Below are positions 9,114-17,385 of a DNA stretch of 64,000 bases, piece after piece (within the stretch, counting starts at the first letter, position 1; each line of letters begins with the position of its first letter). The position numbers and the translations under genes were made by a program. The notes below the pieces were generated by a model. The model saw only the letters and a list, made by a program, of their open reading frames with translations. It was not told the DNA's origin and did no database searches. This stretch comes from Streptomyces sp. NBC_01142 (GTDB lineage Bacteria; Actinomycetota; Actinomycetes; Streptomycetales; Streptomycetaceae). The stretch is taken from positions 372,001 to 436,000 of the forward strand of contig NZ_JAPEOR010000003.1 of NCBI RefSeq assembly GCF_026341125.1, in the 5' to 3' direction.

Positions 9114-10736
9114 GTGAGCGCCGCCGTCACCACCCTCGCCGCCCCCCAGCCCGCCCCTGCTGCCGGCCGGCCGCCTCTGCTGCGGCGGCTGGCGAGAGCC
9201 GGTGCCGCTGCGCTGTCCGGTGTGCTGCTCTTCGCGAGCTTCCCGCCACGCCCCCTGTGGTGGCTGGCGCTGCCCGCGTTCGCCCTGCTCGGCTGGGCGC
9301 TGTACGGACGCCGGCTGCGGTCGGCGTTCGGTCTCGGCTACCTCACCGGCCTCGGCTTCCTGCTGCCGCTGCTCACCTGGACGGGCGAGGAAGTCGGTGC
9401 GGTCCCGTGGGTGGCGCTGGCCGCACTGGAAGCGGTGTTCGTCGCCCTCGCCTGCATGGGCATCGCCGCGGTCACCCGGCTGCCCGCGTGGCCGGTGTGG
9501 GGCGCTGCCGCGTGGATCGTCGGCGAGGCCGCACGCGCGCGTGTGCCCTTCGGCGGCTTCCCCTGGGGCAAGATCGCCTTCGGGCAGGCGGACGGCGTCT
9601 TCCTGCCGCTCGCGGCGGTGGGCGGGACGCCGCTGCTCAGTTTCGCGGTGGCCCTGTGCGGCTTCGGCCTGTACGAGAGTGTCCGCCGGGTCCTGAAATA
9701 CCGGCGTACCGGTGAGCTGCCGCGGAGTCCCGCGGCCGCCGCGCTGCTGAGCGTGCTCGTTCCCGTCACGGCGGCACTCGCCGCCCTTCCGCTCGTCGAC
9801 GACTCCGCCGAGGACGGCACCGCGACCGTCGCCGCGATCCAGGGCAATGTGCCGCGGCTGGGGCTCGACTTCAACTCCCAGCGCCGCGCGGTCCTGGACA
9901 ACCACGCCGGCCGTACCGAGCAGCTCGCCGAGGATGTGAAGGCGGGCAAGGTGGCCAAGCCGGACTTCGTGCTGTGGCCGGAGAACTCCTCCGACCTCGA
10001 CCCGTACCGCAACGGTGACGCCCGGCTGGTCATCGACCAGGCGGTCAAGGCGATCGGCGTGCCGACCGTCGTCGGCGCCGTGGTCACCCCCGAGACGGGC
10101 AAGCTCCGCAACACTCTGATCGAGTGGGACCCCGCGCGGGGCCCCGTCGACACCTACGACAAGCGCCATGTCCAGCCGTTCGGCGAGTACATCCCGATGC
10201 GGTCCGTGGTGCGCGTCTTCAACTCGAACGTCGACCGGGTGAGCCGGGACTTCGGGCCGGGGCACAAAGTGGGTGTGTTCGACCTGGCGGGCACCAAGGT
10301 CGGGCTGGTCACCTGCTTCGAGGCGGCGTTCGACGACGCGGCGCGGGACACCGTCACGCACGGCGCCCAGCTCATCTCCGTACCCAGCAACAACGCGACC
10401 TTCGGGCGCAGCGAGATGACGTACCAGCAGTTGGCGATGTCGCGGGTGCGGGCTGTCGAGCACGGCCGGTCCGTCGTTGTTCCCGTCACCAGCGGGGTCA
10501 GCGCGGTCATCATGCCGGACGGGAAGATCGTCCAGAGGACGAAGATGTTCACGCCGGACGCGCTGGTCGCGAAGGTGCCGCTGCGCTCCTCGCTCACCCC
10601 GGCGACCCGGCTCGGAGTCTGGCCCGAATCGGTGCTGGTGGCGCTTGGCGCGGCTGGTCTGGGCTGGGCCGCCGCCCGGGCCGTACGCGCCCGCCGGCAG
10701 CAGCGGGAGCAGGGAGTGGCGGCCGACGCCGGTTAG
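9114..10736 (+). CDS. lnt: Apolipoprotein N-acyltransferase
   Basis: Product of 540 residues from GTG 9114. An N-terminal region of six or so membrane segments (about 20-230) is followed by an extracellular nitrilase-fold domain. The catalytic triad is visible: Glu290 in LWPENSS, Lys350 in YDKRHVQPFGEYIP and Cys401 in VTCFEAAFDD. A last membrane segment is near 505-525. Lnt adds the third acyl chain to diacylated lipoproteins; Streptomyces and mycobacteria are among the Gram-positives known to have it. The next gene starts 11 bases downstream. Confidence 0.92.
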   Translation: MSAAVTTLAAPQPAPAAGRPPLLRRLARAGAAALSGVLLFASFPPRPLWWLALPAFALLGWALYGRRLRSAFGLGYLTGLGFLLPLLTWTGEEVGAVPWVALAALEAVFVALACMGIAAVTRLPAWPVWGAAAWIVGEAARARVPFGGFPWGKIAFGQADGVFLPLAAVGGTPLLSFAVALCGFGLYESVRRVLKYRRTGELPRSPAAAALLSVLVPVTAALAALPLVDDSAEDGTATVAAIQGNVPRLGLDFNSQRRAVLDNHAGRTEQLAEDVKAGKVAKPDFVLWPENSSDLDPYRNGDARLVIDQAVKAIGVPTVVGAVVTPETGKLRNTLIEWDPARGPVDTYDKRHVQPFGEYIPMRSVVRVFNSNVDRVSRDFGPGHKVGVFDLAGTKVGLVTCFEAAFDDAARDTVTHGAQLISVPSNNATFGRSEMTYQQLAMSRVRAVEHGRSVVVPVTSGVSAVIMPDGKIVQRTKMFTPDALVAKVPLRSSLTPATRLGVWPESVLVALGAAGLGWAAARAVRARRQQREQGVAADAG

Positions 10737-10746
10737 GGTCGGGTGT

Positions 10747-11229
10747 ATGGCAACCCCTGACTTCATCCGCGAGATCCGGGCCACCGCCGGGCACCAGCTT
10801 CTGCTGCTGCCGGGCGTCAGCGCTGTCGTCTTCGACGACGAGGGACGGGTGTTGCTGGGGAAACGTGCCGACACCGGCAAGTGGTCGATCATCGGCGGGA
10901 TTCCGGAGCCGGGGGAGCAGCCGGCTGTGACGGCCGTGCGTGAGGTGTACGAGGAGACCGCGGTCCGCTGTGTCGCGGAGCGGGTCGTGCTCGTCCAGGC
11001 ATTGCGGAAGCCGGTCACCTATCCCAACGGCGATCAGTGCCAGTACATGGACATCGCCTTCCGCTGCCGGGCGGTGGGCGGCGAGGCGAGCGTCAATGAC
11101 GACGAGTCGCTCGAGGTGGGGTGGTTCTCCGTGGACGCGCTGCCGGAGCTCAAGGAGTTCTCGCTGTTCCGGATCAAGCAGTCGCTGACCGAGGGACCGG
11201 CATGGTTCGAACCCACCACTGATCAGTGA
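10747..11229 (+). CDS. Nudix hydrolase
   Basis: Product of 160 residues, 11 bases after lnt and probably cotranscribed. The Nudix box spans about residues 57-80 (GGIPEPGEQPAVTAVREV, then YEETAV); the metal-binding R-E-x-x-E-E core is intact, but the conserved Gly near the end of the box is Ala. Family members hydrolyse nucleoside diphosphates linked to another moiety. The sequence around it (LPGVSAVVFDDEGRVLLGKR, SIIGGIPEPGE) is usual for actinobacterial ADP-ribose/NTP-type hydrolases, but the substrate cannot be fixed. Cytoplasmic. Confidence 0.88.
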   Translation: MATPDFIREIRATAGHQLLLLPGVSAVVFDDEGRVLLGKRADTGKWSIIGGIPEPGEQPAVTAVREVYEETAVRCVAERVVLVQALRKPVTYPNGDQCQYMDIAFRCRAVGGEASVNDDESLEVGWFSVDALPELKEFSLFRIKQSLTEGPAWFEPTTDQ

Positions 11230-11284
11230 AGTATGGGTGGTGACCACATCGGTGCGAGGGTGATCACTGCCTAGGGTGCCAAGC

Positions 11285-12166
11285 ATGACCGCCCCCACCA
11301 CATCAGGCCCTGCTGCCCGAGGTCTCGCACCCCGGGGCCTTGCATCGCAGGGTCTCGCATCGCCGGGTCTCGCGCCCGAAGGCAGCTCCGCGCGCCGGCC
11401 CGTCGCCCTCGACCTCGCCGGCCGCACCGCACTCGTCACCGGCGCTGCGGGCGGCATCGGCCGCGCCTGTGCGCTGCGGCTGGCGGCCGCCGGGGCGAAG
11501 GTCAGGGCAGTGGACCGGGACGCCAAGGGCCTGGAAGCCCTCACCGTGGACACCCAGGATCTGGCCGGAGCCCTCGAACCGCAGGTTCTGGACCTGACCG
11601 ACCTCGACGCGGCCGAGGCGGCCGCCGCCGGGGCGGACATTCTGGTCAACAATGCGGGGCTGCAACTGGTCCGGCCCATCGAGGAGTTCCCCCCCGACGT
11701 CTTCCACACCGTGCTCACCGTGATGCTGGAGGCACCGTTCCGGCTGATCAGGGGCGCGCTGCCGCATATGTACGCGCAGGGGTGGGGCCGCATCGTCAAC
11801 ATCTCCTCCGTGCACGGGTTGCGCGCCTCCGCTTTCAAGTCCGCCTATGTGGCCGCCAAACACGGTCTCGAGGGGCTCTCCAAGACCGCGGCCCTCGAAG
11901 GCGCGCCGCACGGAGTGACGTCTGTCTGTGTCAATCCCGGCTATGTGCGTACGCCGCTGGTCGAGAAGCAGATCGCGGACCAGGCCGCGGCCCACTCCGT
12001 GGCCGAGGACCGGGTACTGGTCGACGTACTGCTCAAGGACTCCGCCATCAAGCGGCTCATCGAGCCGGAGGAGGTCGCAGAGGCGGTGCTGTACCTCTGC
12101 ACCCCGCAGGCCTCCTTCATCACCGGCACCTCGATCGCCCTGGACGGCGGCTGGACCGCCCACTGA
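11285..12166 (+). CDS. 3-hydroxybutyrate dehydrogenase (SDR family)
   Basis: Product of about 293 residues from ATG 11285 (GTG 11276 is an alternative). After an unusual N-terminal extension of about 40 residues come all the classical SDR motifs: LVTGAAGGIGRAC (NAD binding), NNAG, ISSVHG and the catalytic YVAAK. PGYVRTPLVEKQI and the C-terminal GTSIALDGGWTAH match D-beta-hydroxybutyrate dehydrogenase (EC 1.1.1.30), which interconverts 3-hydroxybutyrate and acetoacetate. The extension, encoded by a four-unit DNA repeat, is unlike most homologues. The regulator gene downstream is a frequent neighbour in Streptomyces, as far as I recall. Confidence 0.85.
   Translation: MTAPTTSGPAARGLAPRGLASQGLASPGLAPEGSSARRPVALDLAGRTALVTGAAGGIGRACALRLAAAGAKVRAVDRDAKGLEALTVDTQDLAGALEPQVLDLTDLDAAEAAAAGADILVNNAGLQLVRPIEEFPPDVFHTVLTVMLEAPFRLIRGALPHMYAQGWGRIVNISSVHGLRASAFKSAYVAAKHGLEGLSKTAALEGAPHGVTSVCVNPGYVRTPLVEKQIADQAAAHSVAEDRVLVDVLLKDSAIKRLIEPEEVAEAVLYLCTPQASFITGTSIALDGGWTAH
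11321..11380 (+). repeat. Four 15-bp in-frame repeats encoding RGLAP/QGLAS-type pentapeptides
   Basis: Four units of 15 bases run head to tail: GGTCTCGCACCCCGG, GGCCTTGCATCGCAG, GGTCTCGCATCGCCG and GGTCTCGCGCCCGAA. They encode GLAPR, GLASQ, GLASP and GLAPE in the N-terminal extension of the dehydrogenase. The array is in frame and probably varies in copy number between strains. Confidence 0.75.
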
Positions 12167-12217
12167 CCGCCCAGCCGGCCGGCCGCTGACTGCCCCACCG
12201 GCCGCCCGCTCCGTCCG

Positions 12218-12244
12218 TTGTCCACAATGGCTTCGTTGTCCACA
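12218..12244 (+). promoter_or_regulatory. Pair of DnaA boxes upstream of the GAF/PucR regulator
   Basis: Two perfect copies of TTGTCCACA, the Streptomyces DnaA-box consensus, lie at 12218-12226 and 12236-12244 in the same orientation, 18 bases start to start. Both are preceded by CG (CGTTGTCCACA). They lie in the 113-base gap before the regulator gene. There is no origin here, so a regulatory or DnaA-titration role is the likeliest reading. Confidence 0.55.
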
Positions 12245-12279
12245 GGGCTGGTGCGACGACCCGTACGGCAGGTAATCCT

Positions 12280-14208
12280 GTGTCCATGTCCCATGAACAG
12301 GCCTCCTACCTGGAGCTCCTCGCCCGCGGTGCCGCCGCCGAGGCGTACGACCGGCCGGTGCTGCTCGCCGGCGCGAGCGGCGCCGGACCGGAGACGCTCG
12401 CCTCGCTCGAGGAAGCCAAGCAGCTCGCGCTGCGGGTGCGCGCCGAGCTGGAGGGGCGGCGCCGGCGCGAGGCCGAGCTCTCCGCGCTCTTCGAGACCGC
12501 GCACGACCTGGCCGGTCTGCGCGATCTCGACGCCGTACTCCGGGCGATCGTGCAGCGTGCCCGCTCGCTGCTGGGCACGGAGGTCGCCTATCTGAGCCTC
12601 AACGACCCGGCGGCGGGCGACACCTATATGCGGGTCACCGAAGGGTCGGTTTCGGCACGCTTCCAGCAGCTGCGGCTGGGAATGGGGGAGGGGCTCGGCG
12701 GCCTCGTCGCCCAGACCGCCCGTCCGTACGTCACCGACAGCTACTTCGACGACGCCCGCTTCGAGCACACGAGAACGATCGACACGGCCGTCAGCGACGA
12801 GGGCCTGGTCGCCATCCTGGGAGTGCCGCTGATGCTCGGCAGCCAGGTCATCGGTGTCCTGTTCGCCGCCGACCGCCGCGCACGGGTCTTCGAACGGGAA
12901 CAGGTCGCACTGCTCGGCTCCTTCGCCGCACATGCCGCCGTCGCCATCGACACCGCGAACCTGCTGGCGGAGACCCGTTCGGCACTGGCCGAACTGGAGC
13001 GGGCCAATGAGATCATCCGGGACCACAGCGGAGTCATCGAGCGTGCCTCCGAAGTGCATGACAGGCTGACCGAAGTGGTGCTGCGCGGCGGAGGTGTCCA
13101 CGATGTGGCCGCCGCGCTCTCCGAAGTCCTGGACGGCACGGTCGAGTTCACGGACACCGGCCTCGAGGCGGCCGACGTCGCCGACGGTCGTGCGATACGG
13201 CACGGAGACGACTGGGTGGCAGCCGTCTCGGCCGGCGGCGAACTGCTCGGCGCCCTGGTACTGCGCGGCCGACTGGAGCTCGATCCGGTCGACCGGCGCA
13301 CCCTGGAGCGCGCGGCCATGGTCACCTCACTGCTGCTGCTCGCCAGACGGTCCGCCCACGACGCCGAACAGCGGGTGCGGGGTGAACTGCTCGACGATCT
13401 GCTCGACGCACCCGACCGGGACCCCCGGCTGCTCCGGGAACGGGCAGCCCGGCTCGGGGCCGATCTGGATGCACCGCATGTGGTGCTGGCCGCCCGGATC
13501 GACGGATCCGGTACGGACGGCGCGTACCGTGGTACCGCCGAAGGGGGCGGCGCCGAACGGGGAACTGTCGAACGGGAGACCGCGGACCGCCGGCGGCTGT
13601 GGTCCGCCGCCTCGCACCTGGCCGCGACCCGCTCGGGTCTGGCCGCCGCCCGCGACGGCGGCACCGTACTGCTGCTGCCGCTCGGCCCCGGCGACAGCGC
13701 GGCCGACCTCGCCCGCCAGGCCGCGAGACAACTGGGCGGCACGCTCAGGGAGTTGGTCACCGTCGGTGCGTCCTCCCCGGTCACCGCACCCGCCGGTGAC
13801 CCGGGCCCGATAGCCGAGGCGTACGCGCAGGCACGGCGCTGCCTCGACGCCCTGCGGCTGCTCGGCCGCTCAGGGCAGGGCGCGGCGGCGCAGGACCTGG
13901 GCTTCCTCGGTCTGCTGCTCGCCGATCCGGGTGATGCCGACGGCTTTGTACAGCGCACGATAGGCGAGGTCGTCGCCTACGACCGGCGGCGCGGCACGGA
14001 CCTGATCCACACACTCGACGCCTACTTCGCGAGCGGTATGAGCCCGGCCCGTACGAAGGACGATCTGCACGTCCATGTGAACACGGTGGCCCAGCGGCTG
14101 GAGCGCATCGGGCGCCTGCTCGGCCCCGACTGGCAGTCACCGGCCAGATCGCTCGAGATCCAGCTCGCGCTGCGCCTGCACGCGATGTCGGCGGCCGTCG
14201 CGCGCTGA
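12280..14208 (+). CDS. GAF domain/PucR-type transcriptional regulator
   Basis: Product of 642 residues from GTG 12280, seven bases after AGG (ATG 12286 is possible). Layout: an N-terminal helical segment (about 40-85, RRRREAELSALFETAHDLAG), a GAF sensor domain (about 75-235, with LGMGEGLGGLVAQTARPYV and ILGVPLMLGSQVIGVLFAADR), a PucR-like middle (about 340-510), and a C-terminal PucR helix-turn-helix (about 570-640, TLDAYFASGMSPARTKDDLH then NTVAQRLERI). It should be a cytoplasmic DNA-binding regulator responding to a small molecule. It follows the 3-hydroxybutyrate dehydrogenase gene and may control it. Confidence 0.85.
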   Translation: MSMSHEQASYLELLARGAAAEAYDRPVLLAGASGAGPETLASLEEAKQLALRVRAELEGRRRREAELSALFETAHDLAGLRDLDAVLRAIVQRARSLLGTEVAYLSLNDPAAGDTYMRVTEGSVSARFQQLRLGMGEGLGGLVAQTARPYVTDSYFDDARFEHTRTIDTAVSDEGLVAILGVPLMLGSQVIGVLFAADRRARVFEREQVALLGSFAAHAAVAIDTANLLAETRSALAELERANEIIRDHSGVIERASEVHDRLTEVVLRGGGVHDVAAALSEVLDGTVEFTDTGLEAADVADGRAIRHGDDWVAAVSAGGELLGALVLRGRLELDPVDRRTLERAAMVTSLLLLARRSAHDAEQRVRGELLDDLLDAPDRDPRLLRERAARLGADLDAPHVVLAARIDGSGTDGAYRGTAEGGGAERGTVERETADRRRLWSAASHLAATRSGLAAARDGGTVLLLPLGPGDSAADLARQAARQLGGTLRELVTVGASSPVTAPAGDPGPIAEAYAQARRCLDALRLLGRSGQGAAAQDLGFLGLLLADPGDADGFVQRTIGEVVAYDRRRGTDLIHTLDAYFASGMSPARTKDDLHVHVNTVAQRLERIGRLLGPDWQSPARSLEIQLALRLHAMSAAVAR

Positions 14209-14224
14209 AAGGTGCCACGGCGGC

Positions 14225-14258
14225 GGACCGCGCGGACCCCTGCCGGACCGCGCGGTCC
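14225..14258. terminator. Bidirectional hairpin between convergent genes
   Basis: GGACCGCGCGG at 14225-14235 pairs over 11 bases with CCGCGCGGTCC at 14248-14258 around a 12-base loop. The right arm is itself part of a 16-base perfect palindrome (14244-14259). It lies in the 66-base gap between two convergent genes, as expected of a shared terminator; there is no U-tract, which is common in Streptomyces. Confidence 0.65.
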
Positions 14259-14274
14259 GTACTTCCTGGTTCCG

Positions 14275-15654
14275 TCAGGCAGTTCGGGCGTCGGCCGACT
14301 GGGCGGGCACGTCCCTCACCGGCTCCGCCGCTACAGCGTTCAGGTCCCGGTGACGGGTCTCCTGGGCACAGACGATGGCCACCACGGTGAGCAGCGCCGC
14401 TGCCATGACGTAGAGGGCGATCGGCGTGGACGAGCCGTAGTCGGCGAGCAGCGCGGTCGCGATCAACGGCGCGGGCGCCCCGGCCGCGACCGAGGAGAAC
14501 TGCGCACCGATGGAGGCCCCGGAGTAGCGCATGCGCGTCGCGAACATCTCGGAGAAGAAGGCCGCCTGCGGCGCGTACATCGCCCCGTGCAGGACGAGCC
14601 CCACCGTCACGGCGAGCAGCAGACTGCCGAAGCTCCCGGTGTCGATGAGCGCGAAGAACGGGAACATCCAGGCGCCGACGCCCACCGCGCCGATGAGATA
14701 CACCGGCCTGCGCCCGATCCGGTCCGACAGGGCGCCCCACGCAGGGATCACCGCGAAGTGCACGGCAGAGGCGATGAGTACGGCATTGAGGGCGGTCTGC
14801 TTGCTCAGCTCCACCTCGGTCGTCGCGTACACCAGGATGAATGCGGTGATGACGTAGTAACTGATGTTCTCGGCCATCCGCGCGCCCATGGCGACCAGCA
14901 CATCGCGCCAGTGGTGGCGCAGCACGGCGACGATCGGCATCTTCTCGGCCTGCCCGGCTGCCGCCCTGCGTTCCTCGGCCTGCGCCAACGCCGCCTTGAA
15001 GACCGGGGATTCATCGACAGAGAGACGAATCCACAAGCCGACGATCACCAGTACACCGGAGAGCAGGAACGGTATGCGCCAGCCCCATGAGGTGAATGCG
15101 GCGTCGGACATCAGCGCGGTGAGGGCGGAGAGCACCCCGGTCGCGAGCAACTGTCCGGCGGGCGCGCCGGTCTGCGGCCAGGACGCCCAGAAGCCGCGCC
15201 GCTCGGCATCACCGTGCTCCGACACCAGCAGCACGGCCCCGCCCCACTCCCCGCCGAGGGCAAACCCCTGCACCAGCCGCAACACGGTGAGCAGCACGGG
15301 CGCGGCGGATCCGACGGTGGCATGCGTCGGCAGCAGTCCGATCGCGAAGGTGGCCCCGCCCATCAGCAGCAGACTCAGCACGAGCAGCTTCTTGCGGCCG
15401 AGCCGGTCGCCGTAGTGCCCGAAGACGAGCGCCCCGAGCGGCCGCGCGGCGAACCCGACGGCGTACGTCAGGAACGACAACAAGGTCCCGACGAGCGGGT
15501 CGGAGTCGGGAAAGAACAGCTTGTTGAAGACCAGCGCCGCGGCCGATCCGTACAGAAAGAAGTCGTACCACTCGATGGTGGTGCCGATCAGGCTCGCGGC
15601 GACGATGCGCTTGAGTGAACTGGGAGCTGGTGGAGCGGATGCGGGGGCGGCCAT
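14275..15654 (-). CDS. MFS transporter, metabolite:H+ symporter (MHS/ShiA-ProP type)
   Basis: Product of 459 residues; I use ATG 15654 (MAAPASAPPAPSSLKR), with GGAAG upstream. Twelve membrane segments are readable. The family hallmarks are there: SLIGTTIEWYDFFLYG in helix 1, the motif-A loop GHYGDRLGRKKLL, RLVQGFALGGEWGGAVLL and the second motif-A copy DRIGRRP. These place it with the MHS subfamily of proton symporters for dicarboxylates, shikimate, proline/betaine or aromatic acids. The substrate cannot be told. It stands alone, convergent with the regulator gene. Confidence 0.88.
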   Translation of the reverse strand: MAAPASAPPAPSSLKRIVAASLIGTTIEWYDFFLYGSAAALVFNKLFFPDSDPLVGTLLSFLTYAVGFAARPLGALVFGHYGDRLGRKKLLVLSLLLMGGATFAIGLLPTHATVGSAAPVLLTVLRLVQGFALGGEWGGAVLLVSEHGDAERRGFWASWPQTGAPAGQLLATGVLSALTALMSDAAFTSWGWRIPFLLSGVLVIVGLWIRLSVDESPVFKAALAQAEERRAAAGQAEKMPIVAVLRHHWRDVLVAMGARMAENISYYVITAFILVYATTEVELSKQTALNAVLIASAVHFAVIPAWGALSDRIGRRPVYLIGAVGVGAWMFPFFALIDTGSFGSLLLAVTVGLVLHGAMYAPQAAFFSEMFATRMRYSGASIGAQFSSVAAGAPAPLIATALLADYGSSTPIALYVMAAALLTVVAIVCAQETRHRDLNAVAAEPVRDVPAQSADARTA

Positions 15655-15943
15655 GGACACCACTTCCGGACGGTTGCGGGGACGTTTGTGTGTCGCCACA
15701 CCGTAGGAAGGCGCAGGTCAGGGGCACATGTGGTGGGGCACCACAGTTTAGGGTGCCGGTGTGCACGCAACCACCATGGGTGCGCTGCCGGTGCCACTGA
15801 TCGGGCCCGCGCCGCGACGCCTGCTGCCGCGGCGAACCGGACCGCGAGGCCCCCGCCGTGAAGTCCCGGCCGAGCGGCGCTGATCGATCCGGACCACGCC
15901 GGTCCCGCGCTCGGTGCGGGCGCACCGGTATGGCGCGTTCCCG

Positions 15944-16363
15944 ATCACGGTGCTGGACGAGCGGATCAGATGGGCGACCTCGGGTTCCTGCCACAGGTAT
16001 CGGAAATCCTGGACCAGGTCCGCCCCGACGGGCAGCGGCTGCTGTTTTCGGCCACGCTGGACCGCAACATCGATCAGCTGGTATGGAGCTACCTGCGCGG
16101 CCCGGTGCTCGCCTCGGTCGACAGGGCGGCGGGTTCGGTCACCACGATGGAGCACGCCGGGATCCGGCCGACTGTCACACAGGTGCGCTCCGGTGAGGAG
16201 AAGCTGACCACCATCACCGGGGCGAAGCGCCCGCCGATCGGGGGGAGGACCAGCAGCACAACGCCCCTTCCGTGGCCTCGGCACCCGTCCGGGCCGCCCC
16301 GCGAAGGAGTCCCGCAAAGCCGCCGAAGCCCGCGCAGCGGCCCGGGTACGCAAGGGTCGCTGA
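15944..16363 (+). pseudogene. Decayed DEAD/DEAH-box RNA helicase remnant
   Basis: Three in-order blocks of a Streptomyces DEAD-box helicase are readable. The first ends ITVLDE (15944-15961); one base is missing there, so the DEAD box is broken, and the next frame resumes with ADQMGDLGFLPQVSEIL and LLFSATLDRNIDQLV. At about 16155 VTTMEH runs straight into AGIRPTVTQVRSGEE, which in intact homologues lies near the C-terminal end, so the whole helicase C domain of roughly 190 residues is missing. A third frame gives a basic C-terminus (PAKESRKAAEARAAARVRKG) ending at 16363. The 5' part is absent. It cannot encode a working enzyme. Confidence 0.75.
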
Positions 16364-16485
16364 CGCCGGACGAACCTGCCGGAGCGGGGACGTGGCGGGC
16401 GGCCTTGTGTGAAGGCACCGCCCGAGCGGAACGCCTCGACAGCACCGGCACCGGCCGATCTGTGTTCTGGACGTCTCGCTGCTGG

Positions 16486-17028
16486 TCAGCGGTTGCTTGC
16501 AGTCCCAGTCGACCGTGTCCGCCAGGACCGGGGGGGCGGGCACCGTAGCCGGTCCGGTCCGTAATAGGTCTGCTTCGGCCTCATTGAGTAGTACAGGTAG
16601 TTCCGCTCGGCGGTCTCGGTGCCGGACCGGGCGTGCACGGCGCGCCAGTACCTGGGGCCTTCGCCAGGGGCGTCGCCGTCCGGGTAGAGCACGATGCCCA
16701 TGACGCCGTGCATGGCTGCACTCTCTTCGGTCATGTAGATGACGTCGGCGCCTTCCCGGTAGTCGATGATGCGTGCCCAGAACGGCCCGTGCAGGCCGAG
16801 CGCCCTGGGCAGTTCCAGGTGGCTGTCGATGAACTCGTCACCGCTGATCATCCCGTCGTGGGCGAACGGCGCCTCCGCCGCCATGTACGGCATGGCGAAC
16901 ATCTCGCCTCGGCTTCTGGCGTGGAGGAAGTCCGCGGCTTCCAGCAGGGTCAGTCTTTCGAGCGACCGCGTCTGGAGAGACCGCGAGGTCTGCAACTCCT
17001 TGGGGGCGTATGCGCCGCAGTCAGTCAT
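16486..17028 (-). CDS. Hypothetical protein
   Basis: Product of 180 residues from ATG 17028, with GGCAGG about nine bases upstream. I do not recognise the family. The middle is well ordered in composition (LLEAADFLHARSRGEMFAMP, FWARIIDYREGADVIYMTEE, GIVLYPDGDA, NYLYYSMRPKQTYYGP) with many aromatic residues, while the last 25 residues are low-complexity and basic, so the C-terminus may have been altered by rearrangement near the helicase remnant. No signal peptide, membrane segment or metal motif is visible. It is divergent from the two-component genes. Confidence 0.5.
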   Translation of the reverse strand: MTDCGAYAPKELQTSRSLQTRSLERLTLLEAADFLHARSRGEMFAMPYMAAEAPFAHDGMISGDEFIDSHLELPRALGLHGPFWARIIDYREGADVIYMTEESAAMHGVMGIVLYPDGDAPGEGPRYWRAVHARSGTETAERNYLYYSMRPKQTYYGPDRLRCPPPRSWRTRSTGTASNR

Positions 17029-17385
17029 GGAGACACCTGCCAGTTCCGGCGAATCGTTCCGTGTCCCGCTCCGTGGGCGTTGCCTGCCGCCGACCGGTCG
17101 ATCAGGCGGGCGGGTGTGGTGGCGGCATGCAGTATGTATGCCAGTGGTCCGGCGCGGGCCCAGGACCTTGACGGCGACGGAGGGTATGGCCGGTGATCCG
17201 TCGTGCGTCATATGGTCAAGAGTCGGGGAAGCTGCCCGTTTCAACCATCCGGCAGGTGTCCGGAACCACCCCCGCCGACTGGCTGGCGCAGCTCGCCGCC
17301 CGGCCGGATTCGGTGTCGGGCACCCGCAGGGCGTCCCTCCGCGTGGTACGAATCGGACAGTGGTCCGATGGCGAGTGGAGCCCGT
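17029..17385. other. Divergent intergenic region without a convincing gene
   Basis: This 357-base stretch separates the hypothetical gene (minus) from the response-regulator gene (plus). Short open frames exist but have no recognisable similarity and no strong ribosome binding site. It presumably holds both promoters; I see no clear operator. Confidence 0.4.

Noticed and set aside
8862..11018. Minus-strand open frame of about 718 codons opposite lnt and the Nudix gene
   Set aside because: No family features; lnt has its full catalytic triad in the other direction.
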